Source: Burkholderiales bacterium | Lineage (GTDB): Bacteria > Pseudomonadota > Gammaproteobacteria > Burkholderiales > JAEUOS01 | Direction of reading: 5' to 3' | Length of the DNA stretch: 62,273 bases | Assembly (NCBI GenBank): GCA_947473125.1 | Contig: CANJDH010000018.1 | Span: 1-62,273, forward strand | Shown: positions 7,597 to 18,813 of the stretch, piece after piece | Layout: each line of letters starts with the position of its first letter | Position numbering within the stretch: position 1 is the stretch's first letter | The notes under the pieces: generated by a model | What the model was told of the DNA's origin: nothing | What the model saw: the letters and a program-made list of their open reading frames with translations, nothing else | Database searches by the model: none | Position numbers and translations under genes: made by a program

Positions 7597-8649
7597 TCAG
7601 GCCCAGAAGCTCTTCGAGGTCTTGGCGTGCTTCGCGGCCAGCGACTTCATCATGCCGTAGACCGCGCGGGCGGGCATGCCCTTGGCTTCCATCGCCTTGA
7701 GCGTTGACTCGGTGACGTCGGCGCCGATGCGGTGCAGCTTCTCGTCTTCAGTCTTGGCAAGGCGGATGCCTTCGCCGCCGCCGTCCATCATGGCTTTCTT
7801 GCCGGGCACGTCGAGCGCGTCCCAGCCGGTGCCGATGTCCTTTTCGATGCCGGTCACCGAATCGGTCACCATCTTTTGCAGGTCCGGCGGCAGCTTGGCG
7901 AACCAGGCTTCGTTGGCCACCACCGCAAAGCTCGACACGAAGCAATACATCTCGGTGGTGTACTTGCAGATGCCGCCGAGCTTCCAGGCGATGCCGGCCC
8001 CGCCATAGTCGGTAAAGGCGCCGTCAAGCGTGCCCTTTTGCAGTTGCTCGGCCACTTCGGTGGGCGGCACGCCGACCGGGGTGGCGCCCATCGCGGCAAT
8101 GAACTCGCGAATCGCCGGGGTCGAAAAGCGCAGGCGCAGGCCCTTGGCGTCTTCGAGCGAGCGGATCGCTTTTTTGGTGGTATGGACGCTGCCGGGTTGG
8201 TGCGTGAACAGGTACAGCACCTTGGTGCCCTTGTGTTCGGCGTCGAGATGTTTGGCGCGCAATTCGGGATCGTTCAGGATCTTGATGCCGTGCTCGGCGC
8301 TGGCGACCAGGTAGGGCATGTTGACCAGCTCGGTCAGCGGGAAGCGGCCGGGCGTGGCGCCGTGCAGGATGTAGGCGATTTCGGCGGTGCCGTCACGCGC
8401 GAAGTCAAAGTGCTTGGGCGTCGGGCCCATCTGCGCGCCGGGGAAATGTTTGAAAGTCAGGCGGCCGTTGGATTTTTTCTCCAGGTCTTCGCCCCACTTG
8501 ACCAGATACTGCGACTGGAAGTGCTGCGGGCCGACAAAGTTGGCGACCTTGACTTCAAACTTCTGCTGCGCGCGCACGATGGCGGGGAAACCGGCGAGGC
8601 CGCCGGCAGCGGCAGAACCGGCGAGGATGTTGCGGCGGGTAATTGTCAT
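7597..8649 (-). CDS. dctP: TRAP transporter periplasmic substrate-binding protein (DctP family)
   Basis: A 350-residue solute receptor. The N-terminus TRRNILAGSAAAGG with a hydrophobic run to IVRAQQ is a Tat-like signal. The mature part shows the DctP pattern: GLRLRFSTP with the conserved Arg that binds the substrate carboxylate, then GATPVGVPPTEVAEQLQKGT and GAFTDY. Start 8649 is fixed by AAGGAGAC upstream; an ORF start at 8736 is unsupported. The ligand is presumably an organic acid; the identity is not readable. Confidence 0.93.
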   Translation of the reverse strand: MTITRRNILAGSAAAGGLAGFPAIVRAQQKFEVKVANFVGPQHFQSQYLVKWGEDLEKKSNGRLTFKHFPGAQMGPTPKHFDFARDGTAEIAYILHGATPGRFPLTELVNMPYLVASAEHGIKILNDPELRAKHLDAEHKGTKVLYLFTHQPGSVHTTKKAIRSLEDAKGLRLRFSTPAIREFIAAMGATPVGVPPTEVAEQLQKGTLDGAFTDYGGAGIAWKLGGICKYTTEMYCFVSSFAVVANEAWFAKLPPDLQKMVTDSVTGIEKDIGTGWDALDVPGKKAMMDGGGEGIRLAKTEDEKLHRIGADVTESTLKAMEAKGMPARAVYGMMKSLAAKHAKTSKSFWA

Positions 8650-8674
8650 GTTTTGTCTCCTTGATGTATGGATC

Positions 8675-8697
8675 CGGCCTGGTAATCGGCCTGGTAA
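8675..8697 (-). repeat. Direct repeat in the dctP leader
   Basis: CGGCCTGGTAA occurs twice with a 12-base period (8675-8685, 8687-8697), about 25-50 bases before the dctP start codon. Placement suggests a regulator-binding site, but it may be a small duplication. Confidence 0.35.
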
Positions 8698-8801
8698 ACA
8701 CCTTGCGAGTGTAGCGCAGCGGGCTGGCGACGGCACGACGGCCCCGGCGCAAAGCGTTCCCCTCTACTTTCGTGTCCCCGAAAATGAAAGCCCCTGCATG
8801 C

Positions 8802-8822
8802 CGCGCAGTTTTCCACTGCGCG
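8802..8822. other. Perfect hairpin between dctP and the upstream Bug gene
   Basis: CGCGCAGT, five loop bases and ACTGCGCG form an 8-bp perfect stem in the 231-base gap after the Bug gene stop (8881, minus strand). No T-run follows on either strand, so it is not a canonical intrinsic terminator; it may stabilise the 3' end of the upstream transcript. Apart from this hairpin and the repeat at 8675 nothing else is visible in the gap. Confidence 0.35.
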
Positions 8823-8880
8823 GGCACGCCGCGCCTGGAGAGCGGTCGCACATGACGCTCCGGGCACGTTACAGCGCCGA

Positions 8881-9894
8881 CTACTCGGCCTTGATGTTGG
8901 CTTCCTTGACGACGCGCGCGTATTTGGCCAGCTGATCGCGTGTCGCCGCGGCCAGCTCGTCGGGCGTGGAACCGCGCGGTGTCAGGCCCTGGGCGGCGTA
9001 TTTTTCCTTGAGGTCCGGATCGGCCAACGCTTTGGCAATTTCACTTTGCAGCTTGTTGATGATGTCCTTGGGGGTGCCGGCCGGCGCCATCACGGTGAAC
9101 CACGAGTTGAACTCGAAGCCGGGCAGGCCGCTGTCCGAAATGGTCGGCGCGTCGGGGTAGGCCGGATGGCGTGCCTTCATCGGCACGCCGATCAGGCGCA
9201 GCTTGCCGCCGCGCACCAGCGAATTGATGGTAGCGAGGCCCTGCATCGTGACCGGCACGACGCCGCCGGCCACATCGACGGCAGCCGGGGTCGCACCTTT
9301 GTACGGCACATGGGTCATCGATATGCCGGCTTGCGAAGCAAACACCGCCATGCCGATGTGCTGCGGGCTGCCGTTGCCACCCGAAGCGTAATTGATCTTG
9401 CCCGGTGCGGCCTTGGCCGCAGATATCAATTCACCGGCGGTCTTGTACGGTGCATTCGGGCTGACCGCCAGGCCCCATTCGATGGTGGCGGCGAGCGACA
9501 CCGGCTCGAAATCTTTGAGGATGTTCCACGGCAGGTTAGGGGTGATCTGCGGCACCATGGTCATCACGCTGTCGTTGAAGCCACCGATGGTGTAGCCGTC
9601 GGGCGCGGACTTGGCGAGCTTGTCGGCGCCGATGATGCCGGAAGCGCCGGTGATGTTCTCAACCACGATCGACTGGCCCAGGTTGACCGACATCTTTTGC
9701 ACCAGGATGCGCGCCGCATTGTCGACCGCGCTGCCGGCCGCGAGCGGAATGATCATGCGGATCGTCTTGTTCGGGTAGGCACCTTGCGCGTGGGCAGCAG
9801 GGCTGAAACCGGCTCCCAGAGACGCTGTTATGGCAATGCCGCCAAGAATGGCTCCCAGAGCGGCTCTCGGCGCGGTGTTTGACTGATTTTTCAT
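8881..9894 (-). CDS. Bug/TctC family periplasmic substrate-binding protein
   Basis: A 337-residue TTT-family receptor. It has a signal peptide ending AAHAQ, then YPNKTIRMIIPLAAGSAVDN, ASGIIGADKLAKSAPDGYT, MTHVPYKGATPA and the C-terminal TISDSGLPGFE/APAGTPKDI motifs. A clear AGGAGAC ribosome-binding site precedes the ATG. It follows the Ldh-family dehydrogenase by 23 bases on the same strand, so the pair is probably co-transcribed and the receptor may supply the hydroxy-acid that the dehydrogenase oxidises. Confidence 0.92.
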   Translation of the reverse strand: MKNQSNTAPRAALGAILGGIAITASLGAGFSPAAHAQGAYPNKTIRMIIPLAAGSAVDNAARILVQKMSVNLGQSIVVENITGASGIIGADKLAKSAPDGYTIGGFNDSVMTMVPQITPNLPWNILKDFEPVSLAATIEWGLAVSPNAPYKTAGELISAAKAAPGKINYASGGNGSPQHIGMAVFASQAGISMTHVPYKGATPAAVDVAGGVVPVTMQGLATINSLVRGGKLRLIGVPMKARHPAYPDAPTISDSGLPGFEFNSWFTVMAPAGTPKDIINKLQSEIAKALADPDLKEKYAAQGLTPRGSTPDELAAATRDQLAKYARVVKEANIKAE

Positions 9895-9917
9895 TTTTGT
9901 CTCCTGGGGGTGTCGGT

Positions 9918-10973
9918 TCAGGCCAGCGCGGGAATGCCAAGGTCGGCCGCCAGTTTATCGAGATTGGCCTTGAGCGCCGGTGGCACCGGGATGCCGTTGG
10001 TGGTGTAGTCGATGCGTTTCTGGTGCGACTGCTCGCCCGGCACCCAGATGCGCTCCACGCCCGGCATACGCTCGCTGGCGCGCAGGTCGCGCACGACGGT
10101 GTCGACGCGCGCCTTGAAATCGGCCACGTCGCCGAACGCGGCCGGGTCGATCGCCACGATTGCCTGGCCGGTGTTGGTGGGCGTGGTGTCGTCGTGGTTG
10201 AAATCGACCACGTCGCGGCCCATTGCCGCGCCGTTGAGCGTGCCGGCAAGCAGGCCAATGATCAGCGACAGGCCGTAGCCCTTGTAGCCGCCAACCGGCA
10301 GCAGGAAGCCTTCGTCGGCACGCTTCGGATCGAGCAACGGGCGGCCGTCGCGCTCGACCATCCAGCCTTCGGGCATCATCTCGCCGCGCTGCGCCTTGGC
10401 TTTCACCTTGCCGAATGAAGCGACCGTGGTGGCCATGTCGAGCACCACCGGCACTTCCTGGTTGGCGGGGATCGCGCAGGCGATCGGATTGGTCGAGAGC
10501 AGCATCGACAAGCCGCCCCAGGCCGGCAGGTGATTGGCATTGCCGACCGCAAAGTAGAGCCCGAGCATGTCGTGCGCCAGCGGCATGCGCGCATACAACG
10601 ACGCCGGCCCGGCATGGTTCGAATGCACCGACCCGACCCAGGCCACGCCGGCGGTTCTGGCTTTCTCGATGGCGAGCTCGGTGGCGCGCTTCATCACCAG
10701 GTGGCCCATGCCGTTGTCGCCGTCGATCAGCGCCATCGCCGCGCGCTCCTGCACCACCTTGATGTTCGGCGTCAGATTGACGGCGCCGGCCTTGAAGCGG
10801 CGGATGTAGGGGATCAGACGGATCACGCCATGGCCGTCGGAGCCCTGCAGGTCGGCTTCGGCCATCAGGGACGCCATGGTCAGCGCATCGCCTTGCGGCA
10901 AGCCGGTTTTCTCGAATGCGACGCAGATGAAGTCGCGCAGGCTCGCGTAGCTTACGCGGGTGGAATCACTCAT
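9918..10973 (-). CDS. Ldh family oxidoreductase (type 2 malate/L-lactate/ureidoglycolate dehydrogenase family)
   Basis: A 351-residue NAD(P)-dependent dehydrogenase of the MDH2/Ldh family, unrelated to Rossmann-type malate dehydrogenase. Motifs are GSDGHGVIRLIPYIRRF (catalytic-His region, about residue 55), GDNGMGHLVM, VGSVHSNHAGPASLYARM and NPIACAIPA. Family members reduce or oxidise 2-oxo/2-hydroxy acids. It is the first gene of a minus-strand unit with the Bug receptor and is divergent from the NTF2-like gene, sharing a 76-base promoter gap with it. Confidence 0.9.
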   Translation of the reverse strand: MSDSTRVSYASLRDFICVAFEKTGLPQGDALTMASLMAEADLQGSDGHGVIRLIPYIRRFKAGAVNLTPNIKVVQERAAMALIDGDNGMGHLVMKRATELAIEKARTAGVAWVGSVHSNHAGPASLYARMPLAHDMLGLYFAVGNANHLPAWGGLSMLLSTNPIACAIPANQEVPVVLDMATTVASFGKVKAKAQRGEMMPEGWMVERDGRPLLDPKRADEGFLLPVGGYKGYGLSLIIGLLAGTLNGAAMGRDVVDFNHDDTTPTNTGQAIVAIDPAAFGDVADFKARVDTVVRDLRASERMPGVERIWVPGEQSHQKRIDYTTNGIPVPPALKANLDKLAADLGIPALA

Positions 10974-11049
10974 TTGATTGCCTTTGGAATGCCGACGGTC
11001 GGCGCGTATACTCGTGACCGCAATTTATCGATGGGAAAGCGCCAACATT

Positions 11050-11691
11050 ATGAACGACTCGATGCAGGACAAACTCGCCATCATTGAAAACGTGCAGAAC
11101 TGGGCCGTCTGGCGCGACGCCGGCGACTGGGAACGCTTCAAGACGGTGTGGCACGAAGAAGGCTGGATGTCGGCCACGTGGTTCCAGGGACCGGCGCTCG
11201 CCTTCATCGAGGTCAGCCAGAAGGGGTTCGACAACGGCGTGTCAATCCTGCATTTCCTGGGCGGCTCGAGCGTCGACCTTGCCGGCAACCGCGCCATCGC
11301 CCAGACCAAGATGACCATCAACCAGCGCGCCAGCGTCGACCACGTTGAAGTCGATGTGGTGTGCACCGGACGCTTTTACGATTTCTTCGAGAAGCGCCGG
11401 GTGGGCAATGAGGACCTCTGGAAGATCGTGCGGCGCCAGCCGATTTACGAAAAGGACCGCATGGACGTGGTCGATCCGTCCGCGACGCTGCAGCTCGACG
11501 TGGACCTGCTCGGCCAGTTTCCCGAAGGCTACCGGCACCTGGCCTACCTGCAAAGCAAGGTCGGCTTCAAGATCAAGCGCGACATGCCCGGGCTCAAGGG
11601 CGAGGTCGTGAAGGCGCTGTACGCGCGCGGAGCGAAATGGCTGGCCGGTGAGGCCGCCTGGGATGCGCCGCCGGTGCGCAGCGGGATCTAG
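11050..11691 (+). CDS. SnoaL/NTF2-like domain protein
   Basis: A 213-residue protein with a SnoaL-like/NTF2-like fold: NWAVWRDAGDWERFKTVWHE at the N-terminus, IAQTKMTINQRASVDHVEVD and TGRFYDFFEKR in the middle, WKIVRRQPIYEKDRMD after that. This fold is used by small cyclases, isomerases and the beta subunits of ring-hydroxylating dioxygenases. Start 11050 is preferred over 10978 because a GGGAAAG element lies upstream and the first residues match the fold. It is convergent with the FAD gene. The function is not known; it probably acts in the pathway of the neighbouring dehydrogenase. Confidence 0.75.
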   Translation: MNDSMQDKLAIIENVQNWAVWRDAGDWERFKTVWHEEGWMSATWFQGPALAFIEVSQKGFDNGVSILHFLGGSSVDLAGNRAIAQTKMTINQRASVDHVEVDVVCTGRFYDFFEKRRVGNEDLWKIVRRQPIYEKDRMDVVDPSATLQLDVDLLGQFPEGYRHLAYLQSKVGFKIKRDMPGLKGEVVKALYARGAKWLAGEAAWDAPPVRSGI

Positions 11692-11732
11692 AGGCCGGCC
11701 CTCGGGGCAGAGATCGGACGCCGAATCCTGAC

Positions 11733-13178
11733 TCAGTCGGGGGCAAGGTAGTAGCGCGTGAGTTTGAGTTCCGGATCGGAATGCGCCAGCAACATGTCGT
11801 AGAACCGGTGCTGATCCATCAGGAACAAGTCGCGCGCCAGCGCCTGGCCCAAGCGCGTGGCGCCCACCCCGAGCCCGGGAATATCGCCCGCCAGCTGGCC
11901 ATGGCTCATGGCACAACCCCAGTTGAAGATGTGCACATTGCCGGCAGCCGGCGTCGCACCTGTTTCCCGCTGCATCAATTCGAACCCCGACCCCAGATAC
12001 GGAAACCGTGCCTCCTCCGGATAGCGGCGCGCCTGGTCTGCATCGACACGGTCTGCCCAGACCTGCACGTGTTCGCGAAACGCGCCAAGCTCGGCGCGTG
12101 CCATCAGGTCAACGTCGAATCCGGTCGCGAGGACCACCGCGTCAAACCGGTAGCTGCCCTTCGGTGTAATCGCTACGGGCAGGCCGTCTTTGATGGCGAG
12201 GTCGGTCCAGCCTTCGCCCAGGTGCAGCGTGAATGCTGCGTGCTTGTCGCAGCGCAACACCGATTCAAACGGCGGAGGTATCTGTGCCTCGAAAATATAG
12301 GTAAGAAATTTCCAGCGCATCGCGTCATCGAGGGCATAAAAGCCGTGAAAGAAGCCGGGAAAGGCGCTCCACTTGGACTTGTTGACCTGCGGCAGGATCG
12401 GCCGACGCGCAAACATGTGCACCTCGGCGGCGCCCGCTTCAAGCGCCGCACCGGCGTTATCAAACGCCGAAGAGCCGACGCCGAGCACGCCGACGCGCTT
12501 GCCCTTGAGTGCGGCAAAATCGATATCGTCGGCCGAATGAAAAATGCGCCCGCGCCACACTGCATCGTCGGCGTCGAGCGAGGCAAACCGCGGCAGGCGA
12601 TGCGCGCCGCTGCCTTCGCGACCGAGTGCCAGCACTACCTTGCGCGCGTAGACCGTTTCTGGACCCCGCGGCGAGTTCAGCTCCGCGAGCAGGTAGGGCC
12701 CTGCAGCGTCGAGCCCGGTCAACCTGGTCTCGTTCTGGATCGGCAATTGCGCCACGCGCCTCACCCACAACAGGTACTCAAGCCACTGTCGCGTCGGAAT
12801 CTTGTAGAGAGCATCCCAGCCGGTCGCGCCGTGCTGCGCCTCGTACCATGCGCGAAATGTCAGCGAGGGCACGCCGAGGTCCGGGCTTGTCAGGTGCTTG
12901 GGGCTGCGCAGCGTTTCCATGCGCGCGAACGTTGCCCACGGGCCTTCTTCGCCATGGCGCGCCTTGTCGATGGTGCGCAGGTTGCGAATTCCCTCCCTGA
13001 GCAAGGCGAAGGTGGCGGTTTGACCACACATGCCGCCACCCACCACCAGCACGTCGAGCAACGGCTTGCCGTCCGGCCCTGCGGTGGCGGGAACCCAGTT
13101 GGCCGTTGGGTAGTTGAGGCGCGCCAGATCGTGACGTGCCTGCTCTTCAAGTAGCGACAGCAGGTTCGGTGCGTTCAT
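11733..13178 (-). CDS. FAD/NAD(P)-binding protein, flavin-containing monooxygenase-like
   Basis: A 481-residue flavoprotein. It has a first dinucleotide fold at about residue 42 (DVLVVGGGMCGQTA) and a second one at about 228 (KRVGVLGVGSSAFDNA), plus ATGFD near residue 365. This two-Rossmann layout is that of class B flavin monooxygenases and related SidA/lysine N-hydroxylase-like proteins. The FMO fingerprint with FxGxxxHxxx is not evident at the usual place (GRIFHSADDID is the nearest), so Baeyer-Villiger or other oxidase activity is a guess. It is convergent with the NTF2 gene and divergent from the HCCA-isomerase-like gene. Confidence 0.8.
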   Translation of the reverse strand: MNAPNLLSLLEEQARHDLARLNYPTANWVPATAGPDGKPLLDVLVVGGGMCGQTATFALLREGIRNLRTIDKARHGEEGPWATFARMETLRSPKHLTSPDLGVPSLTFRAWYEAQHGATGWDALYKIPTRQWLEYLLWVRRVAQLPIQNETRLTGLDAAGPYLLAELNSPRGPETVYARKVVLALGREGSGAHRLPRFASLDADDAVWRGRIFHSADDIDFAALKGKRVGVLGVGSSAFDNAGAALEAGAAEVHMFARRPILPQVNKSKWSAFPGFFHGFYALDDAMRWKFLTYIFEAQIPPPFESVLRCDKHAAFTLHLGEGWTDLAIKDGLPVAITPKGSYRFDAVVLATGFDVDLMARAELGAFREHVQVWADRVDADQARRYPEEARFPYLGSGFELMQRETGATPAAGNVHIFNWGCAMSHGQLAGDIPGLGVGATRLGQALARDLFLMDQHRFYDMLLAHSDPELKLTRYYLAPD

Positions 13179-13239
13179 AATTGCGGATTATCGCGCTACC
13201 GAAGCGTTGTGCCACGCGCTCACCCCGAATCACACCATC

Positions 13240-13869
13240 ATGATGCCGATCACACTGCCCTGCTATTACAGCCTCTCGTCACCGTGGGCCTACCTGGGAG
13301 GCCCGAAGCTGCAGGACATCGTGCGCCGCCACCACGTGCAGTTGGTGCTCAAGCCCTACGATTTTCAGGCGATCGCCGGCGTCACCGGCAGCGTGCCGCT
13401 GCGCACCCGGCCCGAGCCGCGACGCACCTATCACACCGAGGAGCTCGAGCGCTGGCGCACCTATCTTGGCATGCCGCTGGTGTTGCAGCCCAAGTACTAC
13501 CCCTGGGTGGTCACCGACCCGGACTGGAACAAACGCCCCGGCTGGATGGTGATCGCTGCACAGGCGCAGGGGCTTGACGCGTTCCGACTTTCGCATGCCC
13601 TGTTGCGCGCACTCTGGGCCGAAGAGCGCAACACCGCCGACGCGGCAGTACGCAAGCAGATCGCCGAAGAAAACGACATGGATGGCGCGGCGTTGGTCGC
13701 TGCCGAAACCTCAACCGAGGTGCAGGCCTTGTACCAGCGCTACACCGACGATGCGGTAGTCGACGGCGTGTTCGGCGCACCCACCTTCATCCTCAACGGC
13801 GTGCGCTTCTGGGGCCAGGATCGTCTCGACTTTCTGGATCGGGCGCTGGACGCACTGCGCGCCGGTTGA
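13240..13869 (+). CDS. DsbA-family 2-hydroxychromene-2-carboxylate isomerase-like protein
   Basis: About 209 residues with the thioredoxin-fold HCCA-isomerase/kappa-GST pattern. CYYSLSSPWAYLGGPKL carries the catalytic-type Ser in SPWAY, and VFGAPTFILNGVRFWGQDRLDFL is the cis-Pro and C-terminal signature. Two adjacent ATG codons at 13240 and 13243 are possible starts; no strong ribosome-binding site is seen, and an upstream TTG at 13207 would add 11 residues. HCCA isomerases act in naphthalene-type degradation using glutathione; substrates of homologues vary. Confidence 0.83.
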   Translation: MMPITLPCYYSLSSPWAYLGGPKLQDIVRRHHVQLVLKPYDFQAIAGVTGSVPLRTRPEPRRTYHTEELERWRTYLGMPLVLQPKYYPWVVTDPDWNKRPGWMVIAAQAQGLDAFRLSHALLRALWAEERNTADAAVRKQIAEENDMDGAALVAAETSTEVQALYQRYTDDAVVDGVFGAPTFILNGVRFWGQDRLDFLDRALDALRAG

Positions 13870-13878
13870 AGCCATATG

Positions 13879-13897
13879 AATGGCTCCAGGAGCCATT
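13879..13897. terminator. Candidate hairpin between convergent genes
   Basis: AATGGCTCC and GGAGCCATT form a near-perfect inverted repeat around a single base, exactly in the 47-base gap between two convergent genes (isomerase-like and terC). The position suggests a bidirectional transcript end. The T-run is poor on both strands. Confidence 0.4.
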
Positions 13898-13916
13898 ATT
13901 GGGGGTTTCCTTGCCG

Positions 13917-14660
13917 CTATGGCTCGTTGCGATGCAGTTTGACCGGCGCACCACGCTTGCCGCGCATGCGAATGTTGAGCGCCTCGACGCCGAGTGAAAA
14001 GGCCATCGCAAAATAGACTGCCCCCTTGGGGATCTTGACTTCAAAGCCCTCCGCCAACAGCACCGTGCCAATCATCACCAGAAACGCCAGCGCCAGCATC
14101 TTGATGGTAGGGTGACGATCAACAAACTCGCCGATCGGTTTGGCTGCGAACAGCATGACGATTACTGATGCGATGATGGCAATCACCATGATCGAGACTT
14201 CATCGACCAGACCCACGGCAGTAATGACCGAATCGAGCGAAAACACGATATCGATCAGGGCAATCTGGATCAGTATGCCTCCGAAGGTTGCCCCGACTAC
14301 GACTCCGGCATTGGCCTGATGGTCTTCTCCCTCCAGCGAGTTATGAATCTCGTGGACGCTTTTCCAGATCAGAAACAGCCCGCCAAAAATCAGGATCAGG
14401 TCGCGCCCGGAAAACCCCTGACCAAACACATGAAAAAACGGATCCTTCAGGCCCATCACCCACGCTAGCGAGAACAGCAACCCCAAGCGGGCGCCGAGCG
14501 CGAGTCCCAAGCCAAGCCGGCGCGCGAGGTCGCGCTTCTCTGCCGGCAGGCGGCCCACGAGAATCGAAATGAAGATGATGTTGTCGATGCCGAGCACGAT
14601 CTCAAGCGCAATCAGGGTTGCCAGCGCCACCCAACCGGCCGGGTTACTCATCCATTCCAT
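13917..14660 (-). CDS. TerC family integral membrane protein
   Basis: A 247-residue membrane protein with about seven spans. TerC hallmarks are LIALEIVLGIDNIIFISIL at the N-terminus, with the conserved acidic D-N in the membrane, and IALIDIVFSLDSVITAVG in the middle. Such proteins export manganese or take part in metal handling at the inner membrane. Start 14660 is fixed by AGGAACAG; a longer ORF to 14897 lies antisense in the gyrB end and is unsupported. It directly follows the small ORF behind gyrB. Confidence 0.9.
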   Translation of the reverse strand: MEWMSNPAGWVALATLIALEIVLGIDNIIFISILVGRLPAEKRDLARRLGLGLALGARLGLLFSLAWVMGLKDPFFHVFGQGFSGRDLILIFGGLFLIWKSVHEIHNSLEGEDHQANAGVVVGATFGGILIQIALIDIVFSLDSVITAVGLVDEVSIMVIAIIASVIVMLFAAKPIGEFVDRHPTIKMLALAFLVMIGTVLLAEGFEVKIPKGAVYFAMAFSLGVEALNIRMRGKRGAPVKLHRNEP

Positions 14661-14674
14661 GTCTGTTCCTGGCT

Positions 14675-14827
14675 TTAACGCGCGGCGACATGCAGCAACG
14701 TGCGTTGGTAGTTGTCGCGTGCGTCGAGCTTTTCGCCACGCGCCGGCGGCACCTGGGCCTGCGCAGTTCCCGCGCTTCCAACGGCAAGGCCGAAAGCAGC
14801 CGCTGCGAGCAGGTTGCGCAGGCGCAT
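14675..14827 (-). CDS. Small ORF: signal peptide plus a single ankyrin-like motif (possible remnant)
   Basis: A 50-codon ORF. Its start codon lies 2 bases after the gyrB stop, and its stop is 14 bases before the terC start. Residues 1-25 form a signal peptide (hydrophobic Ala-rich, ending AQAQ). The end DNYQRTLLHVAAR matches the start of an ankyrin repeat. It looks like the N-terminal scrap of a secreted ankyrin-repeat protein whose remainder has been deleted, but a functional small coupled protein cannot be excluded. No ribosome-binding site is evident; coupling to gyrB would be needed. Confidence 0.45.
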   Translation of the reverse strand: MRLRNLLAAAAFGLAVGSAGTAQAQVPPARGEKLDARDNYQRTLLHVAAR

Positions 14828-14829
14828 GG

Positions 14830-17460
<2,631 letters not shown>

Positions 17461-17497
17461 TCAATCACCGGCCCGCGTCGGGCGGTTCCCGGCGGTA

Positions 17498-18598
17498 TCA
17501 AATACGCATCGGCATCACGACATATTTGAAATCGGCGTTGTCGCCCCCGGTGATCAGGGCACTCGAGTTGGCATCGCCCAGCGATATCCGGATCTTGTCG
17601 ACCCTGAGGTGGTTGAGCACGTCAAGCAGGTAAGTGACATTGAAGCCGATGTCGATGACGTCCCCCTTGTAATCGATTTCTGCCTCTTCCTGCGCTTCTT
17701 CCTGGTCGGTGTTGGTACAGCTGATCTTGAGGCTATTGTCGCCGACCACGCAGCGCACGCCCTTGAATTTCTCGTTCGTCAGGATTGCGGCTCGCGTCAG
17801 GCAACCAATCAGTTCTTCCCGCGAAATTTCGAACGAATTCTTGTATCCGGAAGGAATGACCCGGTTGTAATCGGGAAATTTTCCCTCGACCAACTTTGAA
17901 ATCAACTCGACGTTGCCGAACTGGAAGCGCACCTGGTTCGAGGCGATGTCGACACGAATCGATTCATCGCTGTCTTCAAGCAGGCGCTCAAGTTCGATCA
18001 CCGTCTTGCGCGGAATGATGACTTCCTGTTTTTCCACGTCTCCGTCGATCGGCAGGGAAGCAAAGGCCAGGCGGTGGCCGTCGGTGGCGACCACCTTGAC
18101 GCTGCCTTTTTCGACGATCAGAAGCAGACCGTTGAGGTAATAACGGATATCCTGCTGCGCCATCGCGTATTGCACCAGGGCCAATAGGCTCTTGAGCGCT
18201 TTTTGACCCAGCGAGAATCCGGCCTTGAAGTCGGTGGCCTGGGCCACCGTCGGAAAATCTTCTGCTGCCAGCGTTTGCAGCGCAAAGCGCGAACGCCCCG
18301 ACTTGATATTTAGTTTTTTGTTGTTGAGTTCAAGCGAGACCTGGCCCGGCGGCAGGGCGCGCAGAATGTCGAGCAGCTTGCGCGCCGCTACCGTGGTTGC
18401 CGTGTCCTGCCCGGGGCCGCCTTCAGCCTTGGTCGATATCTGTACCTCGATATCGGTGGCCAGGAACGTGAGCTCATTGCCGGTCTTGCGAATCAGCAGA
18501 TTGGAAAGGATGGGTAAGGTATGCCGGCGTTCGACGATGCCGCTGACAGTCTGGATTGGTTTGAGCAGCGCATCACGTTCGGCGGATACTAATTGCAT
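17498..18598 (-). CDS. dnaN: DNA polymerase III subunit beta (sliding clamp)
   Basis: A 366-residue clamp protein matching the standard length. Seen are RDALLKPIQTVSGIVERRHT, GRSRFALQTLAAEDFP, YLNGLLLIVEKGSVKVVATD and the C-terminal YVVMPMRI, part of the hydrophobic pocket that binds partner proteins. AAGGAATAG precedes the start codon. It lies between dnaA and gyrB; the oriC candidate occupies its upstream gap. Confidence 0.98.
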   Translation of the reverse strand: MQLVSAERDALLKPIQTVSGIVERRHTLPILSNLLIRKTGNELTFLATDIEVQISTKAEGGPGQDTATTVAARKLLDILRALPPGQVSLELNNKKLNIKSGRSRFALQTLAAEDFPTVAQATDFKAGFSLGQKALKSLLALVQYAMAQQDIRYYLNGLLLIVEKGSVKVVATDGHRLAFASLPIDGDVEKQEVIIPRKTVIELERLLEDSDESIRVDIASNQVRFQFGNVELISKLVEGKFPDYNRVIPSGYKNSFEISREELIGCLTRAAILTNEKFKGVRCVVGDNSLKISCTNTDQEEAQEEAEIDYKGDVIDIGFNVTYLLDVLNHLRVDKIRISLGDANSSALITGGDNADFKYVVMPMRI

Positions 18599-18813
18599 GA
18601 TCTATTCCTTTATATAACTAGTAATAACTAATAGGTGCCTGTGGATACGGGGATGGATTTAAATATTGCTTGGTGATCAATGCCTTGCGTGTTGCTTCCC
18701 GGTCCGGAATGTTGTGGGTAACTGTTCCGGTGTTTGTGGACAAGTTTTGCGGCAACGCAGGATTCGGGGCTTATCCACAATCGATACACAGGCTGTACAT
18801 GATTTTTCCCGGC
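18599..18813. other. Candidate chromosomal replication origin (oriC)
   Basis: The 215-base dnaA-dnaN gap holds a perfect DnaA box TTATCCACA at 18771-18779. It also holds one-mismatch boxes in the opposite orientation at 18640-18648 (TGTGGATAC), 18713-18721 (TGTGGGTAA) and 18735-18743 (TGTGGACAA), and a weaker one at 18782-18790. At the dnaN side (about 18601-18635) is an AT-rich stretch with TAG/TAA triplets next to the 18640 box, as expected of an unwinding element. The dnaA-rpmH gap has only one box, so this gap is the better origin. Confidence 0.75.

Noticed and set aside
11692-11732. Terminator between the convergent NTF2-like and FAD genes
   Set aside because: Only short GC palindromes with no stem long enough and no T-run.
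17471-17483. Terminator between dnaN and gyrB
   Set aside because: A GCCCG-CGT-CGGGC stem exists but there is no T-run, and dnaN-gyrB are normally co-transcribed.
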